Source of the DNA: Andreprevotia sp. IGB-42
GTDB lineage: Bacteria > Pseudomonadota > Gammaproteobacteria > Burkholderiales > Chitinibacteraceae
Direction of reading: 5' to 3'
Assembly (NCBI RefSeq): GCF_009848685.1
Contig: NZ_WXTX01000023.1
Span: 1 to 38,621, forward strand
DNA: 38,621 nt
Shown: positions 25,377-34,407 of the stretch, piece after piece
How the letters are laid out: every line of letters starts with the position of its first letter
Position numbering within the stretch: position 1 is the first letter of the stretch
Position numbers and translations under genes: made by a program
Notes under the pieces: model-generated
Database searches by the model: none
Told to the model about the DNA's origin: nothing
Seen by the model: the letters and a program-made list of their open reading frames with translations, nothing else

Positions 25377-27301
25377 CGCCCCTGCCCCAGTGGAGCCGCC
25401 GGCGGGGCGGATACCTTGCCTGCAGGTCTGGCCGGCAGCTTTTTGCCGGTGAGCTGCAGCCACAGATAATGCGGGCCGAACGCGAGCACGCTGCCCAGCA
25501 GGCCCAGCATCTTGATCCATGCGGCCAGCGTTGCCAGCCCCAGCAGGCACGCGGCGCCAATATCCGTACCGGTGCCGTGCGCGGCCAGTGCCGCCAGGGT
25601 GAAGAAGTTTTCCGCCACATCCCCCAGTGCCGCGCAGGCCGGCAGCAGCCCCAGCAGCAACCAGCCGCGATAACCGGTGGATTGCGGCCCGGCTGGCCCC
25701 GCCAGAAAGGTGAACGCGCGCGATGCCACGCGGGCCAAAAGATAGCCCCAGCAGGCGATGAAGCCGAAATCCCAGAAGATCGACCAGCCCGGTGTGGCGT
25801 TCTGATGGAGATAAAGCAGCCGCTGCAGCAAGCTGGTGCCGGGCGCCGGCAGACCCAGCAGCGCGCGCACTGCGGGCACATGATCCAGATACAGCAGCTG
25901 CCACGCCCAGCGGCTGGGTGCCAGTAGTGCATCGATTCCGCCTTGCGGGCCATCCGGTTGCAGCGCCATGCCCGATAGCCACAGGCACAGAAAACCGATC
26001 AACACCGCTGCAAGCAGTGCACTGACCGGCCGGCGTCGGTCCCATTCGCTGGACAAGGTTGCATCGGGCGGCAACGGGCCGGGCGTGATGGTGATCGGCA
26101 CGCCCTGGGCGGTACGCGGTTGCAGATTGCGTACACACATGCCGATCAGTGCCCAGAAGGGTGCGCTGTACAGCGCATCGTGGCGCAACAGTCTGGCAGG
26201 CGCTACAGCGGGGGGTAGCTGGTCAGCGGGGGTGGGCAGCGGGGGCGGCACGATCAGGCCGCAGGGTGCCAGCTCGGTGATCATCCAGCCCAGCGTGTTG
26301 TCCGACAGGCCGGCTTGCGCCAGCAGATAGCCGCCACCCGCATCGCTGTGCACGCCGGGAAACCAGCGCTGGCGCAGCGTTTGCGCCGGCGTATCGATAT
26401 CGCCCGGTTCGTCGTACAGGCGTGGCTGGAAGGTATAGCGGTGTTCATCGAAAGACAGCGCATGCCGCACATGATGGATGCGCTTGCCCACCAGCGTGGC
26501 CGGGCTGGGGTTTTGCTGGGTGAGCACCGGGATCAGGCCGACCGATTCCACGGTATCCCACACGCCGACAAAATGCACCCAGGCATCGCGGCTGGCCGGG
26601 GTATTGAAATCCGCGCGGATTTGCTCGGCCAGGTTCTCGCGCGTGGTGACTTGTGCTTCAGCCCCGGCCTGGCCACCCGGTTTGCCGCCATGTGGGCCAT
26701 CCCGTTCGCGGCCCGATGCACCGCCGGCAACATGGCCGGCAGCAGCTTCGGCCTGTTTATGGCGGGCGCTCCGCCTGGCCAGATAACGCGACAAGCCGTG
26801 CGCAACCGATCTCTTTTTACCGGATGCCGGCGCATCCGGCGGGGTGAAATACACCCTCAGCAGCGTGGGCAACAGCACCCGGTGCTGCGACTGGATGATG
26901 CCGAACAGGTTGACCATGCCCACCACCGCACGCGCGGTAAACGCCCCGCGCGAGAAACCGAAGCAGTAGATTTCATCCCCCGGCCGCCAGTTCTGCATCA
27001 GGAAGCGGTAGCCCTCTTCGATGTTGCGATAGATGCCGCGCCCCAGCGCCAGTTCGATGGCGCGGTCGTAGCCTTTCTGCAGCATGTCGGCAAAATCGAT
27101 GGGCGGCGCCCCAGCGGCCGAGCCCACGCCCGGATCGTAATACAGCAGCAATGGCCCGTTATCACCCGCCGGCTGGCCCAGCGCAAAGCGCTCGTACAGC
27201 TTGAGCACATTGGTGTCTTCGATCCGGCCAGTCAGCGTGTTGTTGGTGCCGTCGCAAAACAGCAGCAGCTTACGGGGGGCGGGCATAGCGGGGCTGGGCA
27301 T
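25373..27301 (-). CDS. DUF2235 lipase-like protein (Tle-type effector candidate) with membrane segments
   Basis: DUF2235 proteins are alpha/beta hydrolases that include type VI secretion phospholipase effectors. The start ATG at 27301 gives MPSPAMPAPRKLLLFCDGTNNTL, with the DGTNN motif that opens the domain; the open frame upstream is not conserved. The nucleophile elbow GFSRGA has Ser117; VGVWDTVESVG and WFPGVHSDAGGGY supply the usual catalytic Asp/His region. An Arg/Lys/Gly-rich insert lies near residues 200-240. The last 200 residues carry about four hydrophobic helices, suggesting membrane anchoring or insertion. At 642 aa it is complete. It is convergent with the toxin operon; no secretion genes are nearby. 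Confidence 0.85.
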   Translation of the reverse strand: MPSPAMPAPRKLLLFCDGTNNTLTGRIEDTNVLKLYERFALGQPAGDNGPLLLYYDPGVGSAAGAPPIDFADMLQKGYDRAIELALGRGIYRNIEEGYRFLMQNWRPGDEIYCFGFSRGAFTARAVVGMVNLFGIIQSQHRVLLPTLLRVYFTPPDAPASGKKRSVAHGLSRYLARRSARHKQAEAAAGHVAGGASGRERDGPHGGKPGGQAGAEAQVTTRENLAEQIRADFNTPASRDAWVHFVGVWDTVESVGLIPVLTQQNPSPATLVGKRIHHVRHALSFDEHRYTFQPRLYDEPGDIDTPAQTLRQRWFPGVHSDAGGGYLLAQAGLSDNTLGWMITELAPCGLIVPPPLPTPADQLPPAVAPARLLRHDALYSAPFWALIGMCVRNLQPRTAQGVPITITPGPLPPDATLSSEWDRRRPVSALLAAVLIGFLCLWLSGMALQPDGPQGGIDALLAPSRWAWQLLYLDHVPAVRALLGLPAPGTSLLQRLLYLHQNATPGWSIFWDFGFIACWGYLLARVASRAFTFLAGPAGPQSTGYRGWLLLGLLPACAALGDVAENFFTLAALAAHGTGTDIGAACLLGLATLAAWIKMLGLLGSVLAFGPHYLWLQLTGKKLPARPAGKVSAPPAAPLGQGR

Positions 27302-27720
27302 GATGGCGGTCCCACGGGGGCAACTGCGTGCAGTGCAGCGGGCACGGCAGCGCCAGGGTTCATTGCGATGCACGCCCGCATCGACCAGGCCGGCGCAGGC
27401 ATCGCTTGCCCGGTTGTTTTCGCCGGTTTGCAAACGGAAAGCAAAAATCAAATTTTACTGACACCAAACTTTTTGGTATGAATGCGTACAGGCCGCATGG
27501 ATACTCGGATGTCATGGCGGGCGTTGCTGTCCCCCCTTTACAACACGCACAGCGTTGTAAGCTTGAAACGCCGTCATCGGCACGCTGGCGAGGATTTCCG
27601 TACCCCCGCTATGCGCAGCGGCAAACGGTGTCTGCCCGGTGATCACACCATCCGGCATGGTGGCACCAGATGATGGTCTGGGCAGCCCGCGACACTGCCC
27701 ACCGCAACGCAAAGGCATGC
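27302..27720. other. Intergenic stretch between the lipase-like gene and the coiled-coil gene
   Basis: No convincing gene is seen. Around 27440-27480 the DNA is AT-rich and contains ACCAAA...TTTGGT, which may be part of the promoter region of the leftward gene. A short minus-strand frame (27512-27718) shows no recognisable domain. Confidence 0.4.
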
Positions 27721-28080
27721 ATGGATAGAAAATGGCTCCGTCAGGGGGCGGTGGCGCTGGGTTTTATCCTGGGCGCCGTCGCCATCAAGCTGGTGCACGA
27801 TGGGCTGCGGCAGCGTGAAGTGGCGCGCCAGCAGGCACAGGTGCTGCCGCGTGTGCAGGCCGCGCTGGCCGCCGCAGAAACCAGCGCCCGCCTGTGCCAG
27901 GCCAAGCTCAAGCGCATGCTCAGCCATGCCGAGCATGCATTTCCGGATGATGGATCAGACGAGGCACGCATTCCGGTTGCAGATTTCGGCCAGGCGCTGG
28001 CCCAACAGCGCAGCCGTTGCGACAACGCGCAAACCCGGCTGGAGATGGCCCGGCAAGACCTGGCCAAGCTGGGCAGATAG
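27721..28080 (+). CDS. Membrane-anchored coiled-coil protein of unknown function
   Basis: The ATG at 27721 has AAAGG six bases upstream and gives 119 aa. One N-terminal helix (AVALGFILGAVAIKLV) would anchor the protein in the inner membrane. The rest is a long charged helix (REVARQQAQVLPRVQAALAA, CDNAQTRLEMARQDLAKLG) likely forming a coiled coil in the periplasm, with two Cys residues. The form resembles Rz-like spanins or effector-accessory proteins but matches neither clearly. Confidence 0.58.
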   Translation: MDRKWLRQGAVALGFILGAVAIKLVHDGLRQREVARQQAQVLPRVQAALAAAETSARLCQAKLKRMLSHAEHAFPDDGSDEARIPVADFGQALAQQRSRCDNAQTRLEMARQDLAKLGR

Positions 28081-28386
28081 CGCAGCCGCGCTGCTGGCCC
28101 CATCGCCGGGCGGGATGAACCCACCGCAGCGGAACCCGCTGCGCCAATGCCAAGGATGCCCGAAGCGGTGCCATGCCCGCCCGGTGTGGCAGCAGATTGC
28201 CGTTGGCCTGCATGCCCCGGCAAGTGCCAAGCCCCTACCCTTCGCAGGATTGATATCGGTAACAGCCTGGTGACTGCATGTTTCCGTTCCGCTTCCGCCG
28301 TTTCAAATCACGCCAAATCGTGCACAAAACCGCAAAAAATCCACCTGCCTTTTAGCCAAACAGCGCGTAATCTATCGAATTTCATT

Positions 28387-28416
28387 GCACATTTATGCAC
28401 GTTTACGCACAATAGC
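28387..28416. promoter_or_regulatory. Three 10-bp direct repeats, candidate DeoR-family operator
   Basis: GCACATTTAT, GCACGTTTAC and GCACAATAGC follow each other with a 10-bp period, one helical turn, about 90 bp before the regulator gene. A further GTGCACAAAA lies about 60 bp upstream of the array. DeoR-family proteins often bind such direct repeats. The rest of the 28081-28501 spacer shows no gene. Confidence 0.45.
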
Positions 28417-28501
28417 CATGAATCAAGCGGTTCACCTGAGCATTCCATCGCCCGTTGTTACCGCCTGCTCACCCATCACCCGATCAAGCAAGAGACCATC
28501 C

Positions 28502-29290
28502 ATGACTGCGCCCATCGATGCACTCCCCGAAGAACGCCAGCGCAACATCCTGCACCTACTGGCTGAGCAGGGCCGGGTACTGGCAGTGGATCTGGCCGTG
28601 CGCTTTGCGGTATCGGAAGATTCTATCCGCCGCGATCTGCGCGAGCTGGCCGCACGCGGCCTGTGCCAGCGCGTGTATGGCGGTGCGTTGCTGCCCGATG
28701 CCGGCCCCACCCCGTTGCGCCAGCGCCAGCATGAGCAGACCGACCGCAAGCAATGGCTGGCCCGCTGCGCGGTGCAACTGGTGCACGCCGGGCAAACGCT
28801 GCTGATCGATGCCGGGTCTACCAACAGCGCCATTGCCGCCGCATTGCCGGCCGGGCAGGCGCTGACGGTGTTCACCAATGCCCCGGATATCGCCCAGCAA
28901 TTGCTGGAGAAAGACGGCATCACCGTGCACCTGCTGGGTGGCCGGCTGGACCGCAGCACCGGTGCGGCGCTGGGGGCACCAACGGTGGAAGCCATCCGCC
29001 GCCTGCGCGTGGACCTGTGCTTTCCCGGTGCCTGCGCGATCGAGGCGGAGGGCGGACTATGGAGCAGCGACAACGAAGAGGCTGCAGTAAAGCGCGCGAT
29101 GATCGAATGCAGCGGCCAGACCCTCATCGTGGCAACGCGGGAGAAACTGGCCACCAGCGCACTGCACCACGTGGCGCCGCTGCGGCAGATCGACCACGTG
29201 GTGGTGGAATACATAGCGGATAGCGCGCTGTGCGCAGCGTTTGCCGAGCAAGGCGTGAGCGTGCATTACGCGGATGCAGCCGCAGGCTGA
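28502..29290 (+). CDS. DeoR/GlpR-family transcriptional regulator
   Basis: The 262-aa protein has the N-terminal DeoR winged helix (EERQRNILHLLAEQG, then VSEDSIRRDLRELAARGLCQRVYGGAL), a near-perfect family signature. The C-terminal sensor domain (LIDAGSTNSAIAAAL, VHLLGGRLDRSTGAALG) binds a phosphorylated sugar in relatives. The ATG at 28502 has AAGAG upstream; the open frame before it is non-coding in character. It heads a rightward group with an MFS transporter and a HAD phosphatase, so it probably represses them until a phosphosugar appears. The inducer is unknown. Confidence 0.9.
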   Translation: MTAPIDALPEERQRNILHLLAEQGRVLAVDLAVRFAVSEDSIRRDLRELAARGLCQRVYGGALLPDAGPTPLRQRQHEQTDRKQWLARCAVQLVHAGQTLLIDAGSTNSAIAAALPAGQALTVFTNAPDIAQQLLEKDGITVHLLGGRLDRSTGAALGAPTVEAIRRLRVDLCFPGACAIEAEGGLWSSDNEEAAVKRAMIECSGQTLIVATREKLATSALHHVAPLRQIDHVVVEYIADSALCAAFAEQGVSVHYADAAAG

Positions 29291-29498
29291 GCGATGAAAC
29301 CGTGGTGCATGCGTGTGGGGTGTGGGCACGCTGCCTATGGCCAGGCAAGCCGCACCACACACGGCGAATTGAACTGCACGAATACCCTGATGCGTTGCCG
29401 CGTGCCCCGGAACTGGCAATCGCACCGCAACACAGCGCAGGCAAACAAGCCCCAAAGCCGCCGCCGCAATGGGCACGGCCACTTTTGAAGGAATGACC

Positions 29499-30638
29499 AT
29501 GGATAGCCGCTTCCCCTCCCCGGCCTTGCGCGAACAGCGCGCCACGCGGCTGCTGTTCCTGGTGCTGGGCTGCGCCATGGCGGCGTGGGCCTCGCTGGTG
29601 CCATTTGCCAAAAGCCGCACCGGGCTGGATGACGGATCGCTGGGTTTGCTGCTGCTGTGCCTGGGCACGGGCTCCATCATCGCCATGCCGATTGCCGGCG
29701 CACTGGCGCCGCGTTACGGCTGCCGCGCGCTGCTGGCGGCGTGCACGCTGGCCATGTGCGCCTGCTTGCCCTTGCTGGCTGTCGTTTCATCCGCCCCGCT
29801 GCTGGGCGTGGTGCTGTTCGTGTTCGGCGCGGCGGTGGGAGCGGCCGATTGCGCGGTGAACGTGCAGGCGGTGATCGTGGAAAAGGCCAGCGGCAAGGCG
29901 ATGATGTCCGGCTTCCACGGCTTTTACAGCCTGGGCGGCATCGTCGGCGCAGCAGGCCTGAGCGGGTTGATGACGCTGGGCATCTCCCCGATGGCGGGCA
30001 CGCTGATCGCGGTAGCCTTGCTGCTGCTGGCGCTGTGGCGCGGCTATGCCGGCCTGCTGCCCTACGCCAGCCCGCACGATGGCCCGCCGTTTGCCATTCC
30101 GCACGGCGTGGTGCTGTTTTTGGGCGTGCTGGCGATGACGGTGTTCCTGGCCGAAGGCGCCATGCTGGACTGGAGCGCGGTGTTCCTCACCCAGGAGCGC
30201 GGCATCTCCTCCGCACAGGCCGGCTTTGGCTACGCGTGTTTCTCGCTGGCGATGACCGCTGGCCGGCTGAGCGGGGATGCGGTGGTACACCGGCTGGGGC
30301 CGCGCACCATTGTCGCCGTGGGCGGCTTGCTGGCGGCATTCGGCCTGGCACTGGCCACGTTGCTGCCGTACTGGCAGGCGGCATTGCTGGGCTACACGCT
30401 GGTGGGCCTGGGCTGCGCCAACATCGTGCCGGTGCTGTTCAGCGCGGTGGGCCGGCAAACCAGCATGCCGCAAGCGGTGGCGGTACCGGCGATGACCACG
30501 CTGGGTTACGCCGGCGTGCTGGCCGGCCCGGCCGGCATCGGCTTCATTGCCCACCACAGCAGCCTGCCGGTGGCCTTCCTGATCGTGACCGCGCTGATGG
30601 TGGGCGTCGCCGCCAGCAGCCGCTGGCTGCGCTTCTGA
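29499..30638 (+). CDS. MFS transporter, YbjJ-like
   Basis: A 379-aa major facilitator protein with about 12 hydrophobic helices. I choose ATG 29499 because GAAGGA lies six bases upstream, while the ATG at 29493 is too close to it. Typical elements include FAKSRTGLDDGSLGLLLL, FGAAVGAADCAVNVQAVIVE, SGFHGFYSLGGIVGAA and GCANIVPVLFSAVGRQ, which are characteristic of the YbjJ branch. The substrate is not known. The next gene is a YbjI homolog, as in Escherichia coli where ybjI and ybjJ are adjacent, so transporter and phosphatase likely act on one metabolite or detoxify a phosphosugar. Confidence 0.87.
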   Translation: MDSRFPSPALREQRATRLLFLVLGCAMAAWASLVPFAKSRTGLDDGSLGLLLLCLGTGSIIAMPIAGALAPRYGCRALLAACTLAMCACLPLLAVVSSAPLLGVVLFVFGAAVGAADCAVNVQAVIVEKASGKAMMSGFHGFYSLGGIVGAAGLSGLMTLGISPMAGTLIAVALLLLALWRGYAGLLPYASPHDGPPFAIPHGVVLFLGVLAMTVFLAEGAMLDWSAVFLTQERGISSAQAGFGYACFSLAMTAGRLSGDAVVHRLGPRTIVAVGGLLAAFGLALATLLPYWQAALLGYTLVGLGCANIVPVLFSAVGRQTSMPQAVAVPAMTTLGYAGVLAGPAGIGFIAHHSSLPVAFLIVTALMVGVAASSRWLRF

Positions 30639-30674
30639 CCGAACGATCCCCTTTTCCAAGCAACCGGAGCAGCC

Positions 30675-31508
30675 ATGCCAGTCAAACTGATCGCCGTGGA
30701 TATGGACGGCACCTTCCTGCGTAGCGGCATGACTTACGACCGCGCCCGCTTTGCCGCGCAATACGCGCAACTGCAGCAGGCCGGCGTGAAGTTCGTGGTG
30801 GCCAGCGGCAACCAGTATGCCCAGCTGCAATCGTTCTTTCCCGATATCGCGCGGCAGATTGCCTTTGTGGCGGAAAACGGCGCCTATGTGGTGGAGGCCG
30901 GCCAGCCGCTGTTCGTCGGCGCGTTCGTACCGGAAGCGGTGGCACGCATCCTGGCGGTACTCGATGATCTGCCGGTGCGCTACACGGTATGCGGCAAGCA
31001 CAGCGCATACATGCACACGCGCTTCGCCGATGACTACTTTGCCAGCATGCAGCGCTACTACCACCGGCTGCAGCGCGTGGCGGATTACCGCGATATCGAC
31101 GACACCGTATTCAAGTTTGCGCTGGATCTGTCCGGCGACCCGGCCACCGATTTCAACGACGACCAACTGCAGCACTTCATGGCCACGCTGGAGCAAACCC
31201 TCAACGCCAGCGTGAAGCCGGTATCCAGCGGGCATGGCTCGGTGGACCTGATCATCCCCGGCGTGCACAAGGCCAGCGGGCTGCGGCGGCTGCAGCAGCG
31301 CTGGGGCATTGCGGATAGCGAAGTACTGGCATTCGGTGACGGTGGCAACGATCTGGAAATGCTCGCCCAGGCCGGCTTCGGCTACGCGATGGCCAATGGC
31401 AGTGCGCGGGTGAAGCAGGTGGCGCGCTACCAGGCCGGCAGCAATAACGACGACGCCGTGCTGGACGTGATCGACCTGCTACTGGCGCGGCAAGCACCGT
31501 TTGCTTGA
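30675..31508 (+). CDS. ybjI: HAD-superfamily Cof-type phosphatase, YbjI
   Basis: The 277-aa protein begins KLIAVDMDGTFL with the HAD nucleophile Asp9 and acid/base Asp11. It continues with FVVASGNQYAQLQSFFPDI, IAFVAENGAYVV, SVDLIIPGVHKASGLR and VLAFGDGGNDLEML, all very close to E. coli YbjI. That enzyme dephosphorylates FMN and the riboflavin precursor 5-amino-6-(5-phosphoribitylamino)uracil. GGAG precedes the ATG. The gene lies 36 bp after the transporter and is surely in the same operon. The in vivo substrate in this organism is inference. Confidence 0.92.
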   Translation: MPVKLIAVDMDGTFLRSGMTYDRARFAAQYAQLQQAGVKFVVASGNQYAQLQSFFPDIARQIAFVAENGAYVVEAGQPLFVGAFVPEAVARILAVLDDLPVRYTVCGKHSAYMHTRFADDYFASMQRYYHRLQRVADYRDIDDTVFKFALDLSGDPATDFNDDQLQHFMATLEQTLNASVKPVSSGHGSVDLIIPGVHKASGLRRLQQRWGIADSEVLAFGDGGNDLEMLAQAGFGYAMANGSARVKQVARYQAGSNNDDAVLDVIDLLLARQAPFA

Positions 31509-31726
31509 ACCGGCTGGCGGGCGGCGGCTGGGCTAACGTATTGCGGTAGCAGCCGGGCCGGGCAGGAAAACGGCTGCGATCAGGGTGTGGCAATGCGCTG
31601 GGGGCGATAATTGCTGCCAGCGCACGCCATCACCAAGGGCGGCAGCCTCCGTTCACCCCGGCACTGTGCGCTGCCCGCCAACGCACAACGGCTGCGCAGC
31701 GCGATACATCAGCACCGATGAGCGCA

Positions 31727-32335
31727 TCACGCCGGCGCCATGTCGCGCAGCAGCGCGGCGCGCTTTTCTTCCACAAACCGGATCAACTCCGGGAAGAACA
31801 CCGCAAACCCCGCCGCCAGCGCATCGTAATGCGCGTGCAGATCCAGCACGCCATCGCGCAGCAGATCCCCGTTGCGGGATAACCGCCCGGCAATGCGGCC
31901 GATGGCATGCGCGGTGTTGTCCATGCTGCGGTAGGAGCCCAGCCAGTCATGCGCGATGATGCTGGGCGCAATCGCCTGCAGCCGCGGCGGCAGCGTGGCA
32001 TGGTGCTGCGCCAGCGCCCGGTAGAAACGCCGCGTGAAATCATCCAGCGCTTCATCGCTGTAGCGCGGCCAATTGGCAGCCAGCAAGTGATCGTAGAACA
32101 CATCCAGCACGATGCCGGCGTAACGGCGGCGCTCTGGCGCAAACAACGCCTTGCCGGCCAGCACCACCGGGTGGCTATCGGTGTAGCTATCCACCTGCCG
32201 GTGCAGCATGATCTCCAGCACCACCGTGGGCGGGTACAGACCCAGCATGTCCGCCTTGGCAAAATCGCCCAGCAGCGCCCCCAGCATGGCCTCGTCGCTG
32301 TAGCGGGCAAGATAGGCATGGGCAAGAAAGTTCAT
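31727..32335 (-). CDS. acpH: Acyl carrier protein phosphodiesterase
   Basis: AcpH removes 4'-phosphopantetheine from holo-ACP, in turnover of the ACP prosthetic group. The 202-aa frame starts MNFLAHAYLA, the family hallmark, followed by LLGDFAKAD, LHRQVDSYTDSHPVV, GIVLDVFYDHLLAANW and a C-terminal LDLHAHYDALAAGF. The His and Asp residues of the HD-like metal site are present. The longer frame upstream of 32335 is discarded because this start matches the family exactly. It is convergent with ybjI and stands alone. Confidence 0.92.
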   Translation of the reverse strand: MNFLAHAYLARYSDEAMLGALLGDFAKADMLGLYPPTVVLEIMLHRQVDSYTDSHPVVLAGKALFAPERRRYAGIVLDVFYDHLLAANWPRYSDEALDDFTRRFYRALAQHHATLPPRLQAIAPSIIAHDWLGSYRSMDNTAHAIGRIAGRLSRNGDLLRDGVLDLHAHYDALAAGFAVFFPELIRFVEEKRAALLRDMAPA

Positions 32336-32550
32336 GCGCCATGGTAGCAGAGGTTTGCAAGGGTGATACCGGCAGTGCAAGTCCTCGCTAGCCTGTTTTC
32401 CTTGCTGGTCAGCCGACCTGCGCGGCGTGATCTGCACCGGCCCGGCCAGCGTGGCCCGGCCCGTTTCAACCCCATTCCCGCCCCGTTACACCGCCGCGCC
32501 CGTAACGCCCCGGCCGGGACAATGCCCTGTACCAATCAGGGAGCCCGTTC

Positions 32551-34254
32551 ATGTCCACCCCCACGCCTTACAACCCGCCGCGCAATCGCCCGGCCAGCCC
32601 GACTGGTGCACCGGTACCCGTGCCAGCCATGCCGCTGCCCGAGCCCTATACGCCCCGCGCTGGTGTCACCCCCGTCCCCTCGGGCATGCGGCCCATGCCA
32701 GTGCCGGATGCGGCGCGCGCCTACCACGATGAAGCCGACCCGCGTCTGCAGCAAATCGCCGATGCACAACAGCGCGAGCGCATGCTGCAACTGGCGGCAT
32801 TGGCGCGCGATGCCGAGCAACGCCAGCAAGCTGCACGCAGCCGGGTAGCCACCACGCGCAACACACCTGAACCATATCGGCCACAGCCCACGCCCACCCG
32901 CTACAGCGATGATGATGCTGCCTCGGCACGCCTGCAAACGGCCAATGCCAATGCGCAATTCGATCTCTACAAGCAGCAACAGCAGGCATTGGTACCGCGT
33001 TTTGCCGAAGATGGTTCGCGCACGATGGGTGAAATTGCCGGCGATGTCCTTGCCGGCTTTGCCGGAGGCGGCAATGAGCTGTTTCAAACCGTCAATTTTC
33101 TGGAAGACCGGCTCAACGTAGTCAAAATGGCAATGCGTGCTGCCTCTCCGGAATGGGCAGCACAACTGGACGCGGACTATGCAGCCAGGCAGAACGGATT
33201 GCGGGAACAAAAAGCACAGATCCAGGAATTCAAATCACCGCAACAACGCGCTGCCGAGCAGGCGGTAAAGAATGCCAAGGGCTTTGGTGGCGCAGTAGAA
33301 GCATTGTGGGATCACCCCAGCGCCGCACTGAACGGCGCGCTGGAAATAGCAGTGCAAGCTGGCCCCGGCGCCGGGGCGGCTGGCTTGGGCGCCCGGGCTG
33401 CGGCCTTCGCTGCAGCCTTGATGGGCACTGGCAGTGCCGGCACTGGGGCGGAAAACGAAATACGCGACAAACTCGCAGAGGAACTGGCCAAAGGCCCTGC
33501 CCGGCTTGATCGGCTGAACGAAGCCAATGTCCGCAGTAGCGGCAATATCGCAGCCACCCTTGCCGGCCCCGTTGCCGCCCTGCTGCCCAAAGGCGGGCAA
33601 CTGCTGGATACCGCCCTCGGCAACGCCGCGCAACGCATCGTGGGCAGCGTGCTGACCACACCGCTGCGCCAGGAGGCCGCCAAGCTGGCCACCGGTTTGA
33701 CCAAGGATGTGGTGGAAGGCACGGTAAACAGTGCCGCCGGCAAGCTGATCAGCAACACCGCCGCCATCAACAGCTGGGACCCCGGCCGTGCCGTCGACGA
33801 TCAACTGGGCCAGGCCATTGCCCTGGGCGCCCCGCTGAATGTCATGGCCGCCCGGCTGCAGCCGCAGCCATGGGAAAACGGCAGCCCGGTAGTCTGGCGC
33901 CCGCCGGAACCGCCGCAACCGGTAAAGTACCAGGCCGGCGATCTGCTCAGTTCGCAGCAGATGCCCTACTCCAGCGAATCCGCTGCCAAGACTGCCGCAA
34001 GACAGAAGAAGGTACAGGAAACCCACGATGTCCTTCCACTGACCGACGGCGGCTGGATCTTGCGCCTGCGCCCGGACAAATTCGAGCACCCGCAGCCGCT
34101 GCCGGGCGACATCCTCAACAGCAACGACCAGCCCTTCACGCAGGCCAAGTTTGCAGCGGCCAAAGTGCTGCAAAAGCGGCTGGTAGAAAGCCATCGCATC
34201 ATCCCGATGGAAAACGATGGCTGGGTGCTGCGCAGGCTGCCGGGACGGGATTAA
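32551..34254 (+). CDS. Second ejection/polyvalent-like protein, without a toxin tip
   Basis: The 567-aa protein has the same plan as the 993-aa protein: a Pro-rich N-terminus, then a helical Ala/Gly-rich middle (KGFGGAVEALWDHPSAALNG, AGAAGLGARAAAFAAALMG, DVVEGTVNSAAGKLI), and two LPD-like modules at about residues 461-508 and 517-567 (YQAGDLLSSQQMPYS...VLPLTDGGWILR; LPGDILNSNDQPFT...IIPMENDGWVLR). It stops right after the last module, so no toxin domain or coupled immunity gene is attached. It may be a toxin-less orphan, a deletion product or the ancestral form. Confidence 0.68.
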   Translation: MSTPTPYNPPRNRPASPTGAPVPVPAMPLPEPYTPRAGVTPVPSGMRPMPVPDAARAYHDEADPRLQQIADAQQRERMLQLAALARDAEQRQQAARSRVATTRNTPEPYRPQPTPTRYSDDDAASARLQTANANAQFDLYKQQQQALVPRFAEDGSRTMGEIAGDVLAGFAGGGNELFQTVNFLEDRLNVVKMAMRAASPEWAAQLDADYAARQNGLREQKAQIQEFKSPQQRAAEQAVKNAKGFGGAVEALWDHPSAALNGALEIAVQAGPGAGAAGLGARAAAFAAALMGTGSAGTGAENEIRDKLAEELAKGPARLDRLNEANVRSSGNIAATLAGPVAALLPKGGQLLDTALGNAAQRIVGSVLTTPLRQEAAKLATGLTKDVVEGTVNSAAGKLISNTAAINSWDPGRAVDDQLGQAIALGAPLNVMAARLQPQPWENGSPVVWRPPEPPQPVKYQAGDLLSSQQMPYSSESAAKTAARQKKVQETHDVLPLTDGGWILRLRPDKFEHPQPLPGDILNSNDQPFTQAKFAAAKVLQKRLVESHRIIPMENDGWVLRRLPGRD

Positions 34255-34407
34255 CCTGGCAGGACAGGCCCGGCTGGCAACATGGCTTGCCGCCGGGCGG
34301 CTTGGGAGCGGCACACTGGCAGCAAGCAGTGTGCTGTTTCAGTGCTGCGTTCCAAACCCAAATCAACACGCTGATCCAGCAGATACCCACCCGCCATGCC
34401 AGCCCGA

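Noticed and set aside
27512-27718. A 68-codon minus-strand frame resembling a short enzyme C-terminus
   Set aside because: The resemblance is vague, there is no matching start or neighbour, and the frame is short.
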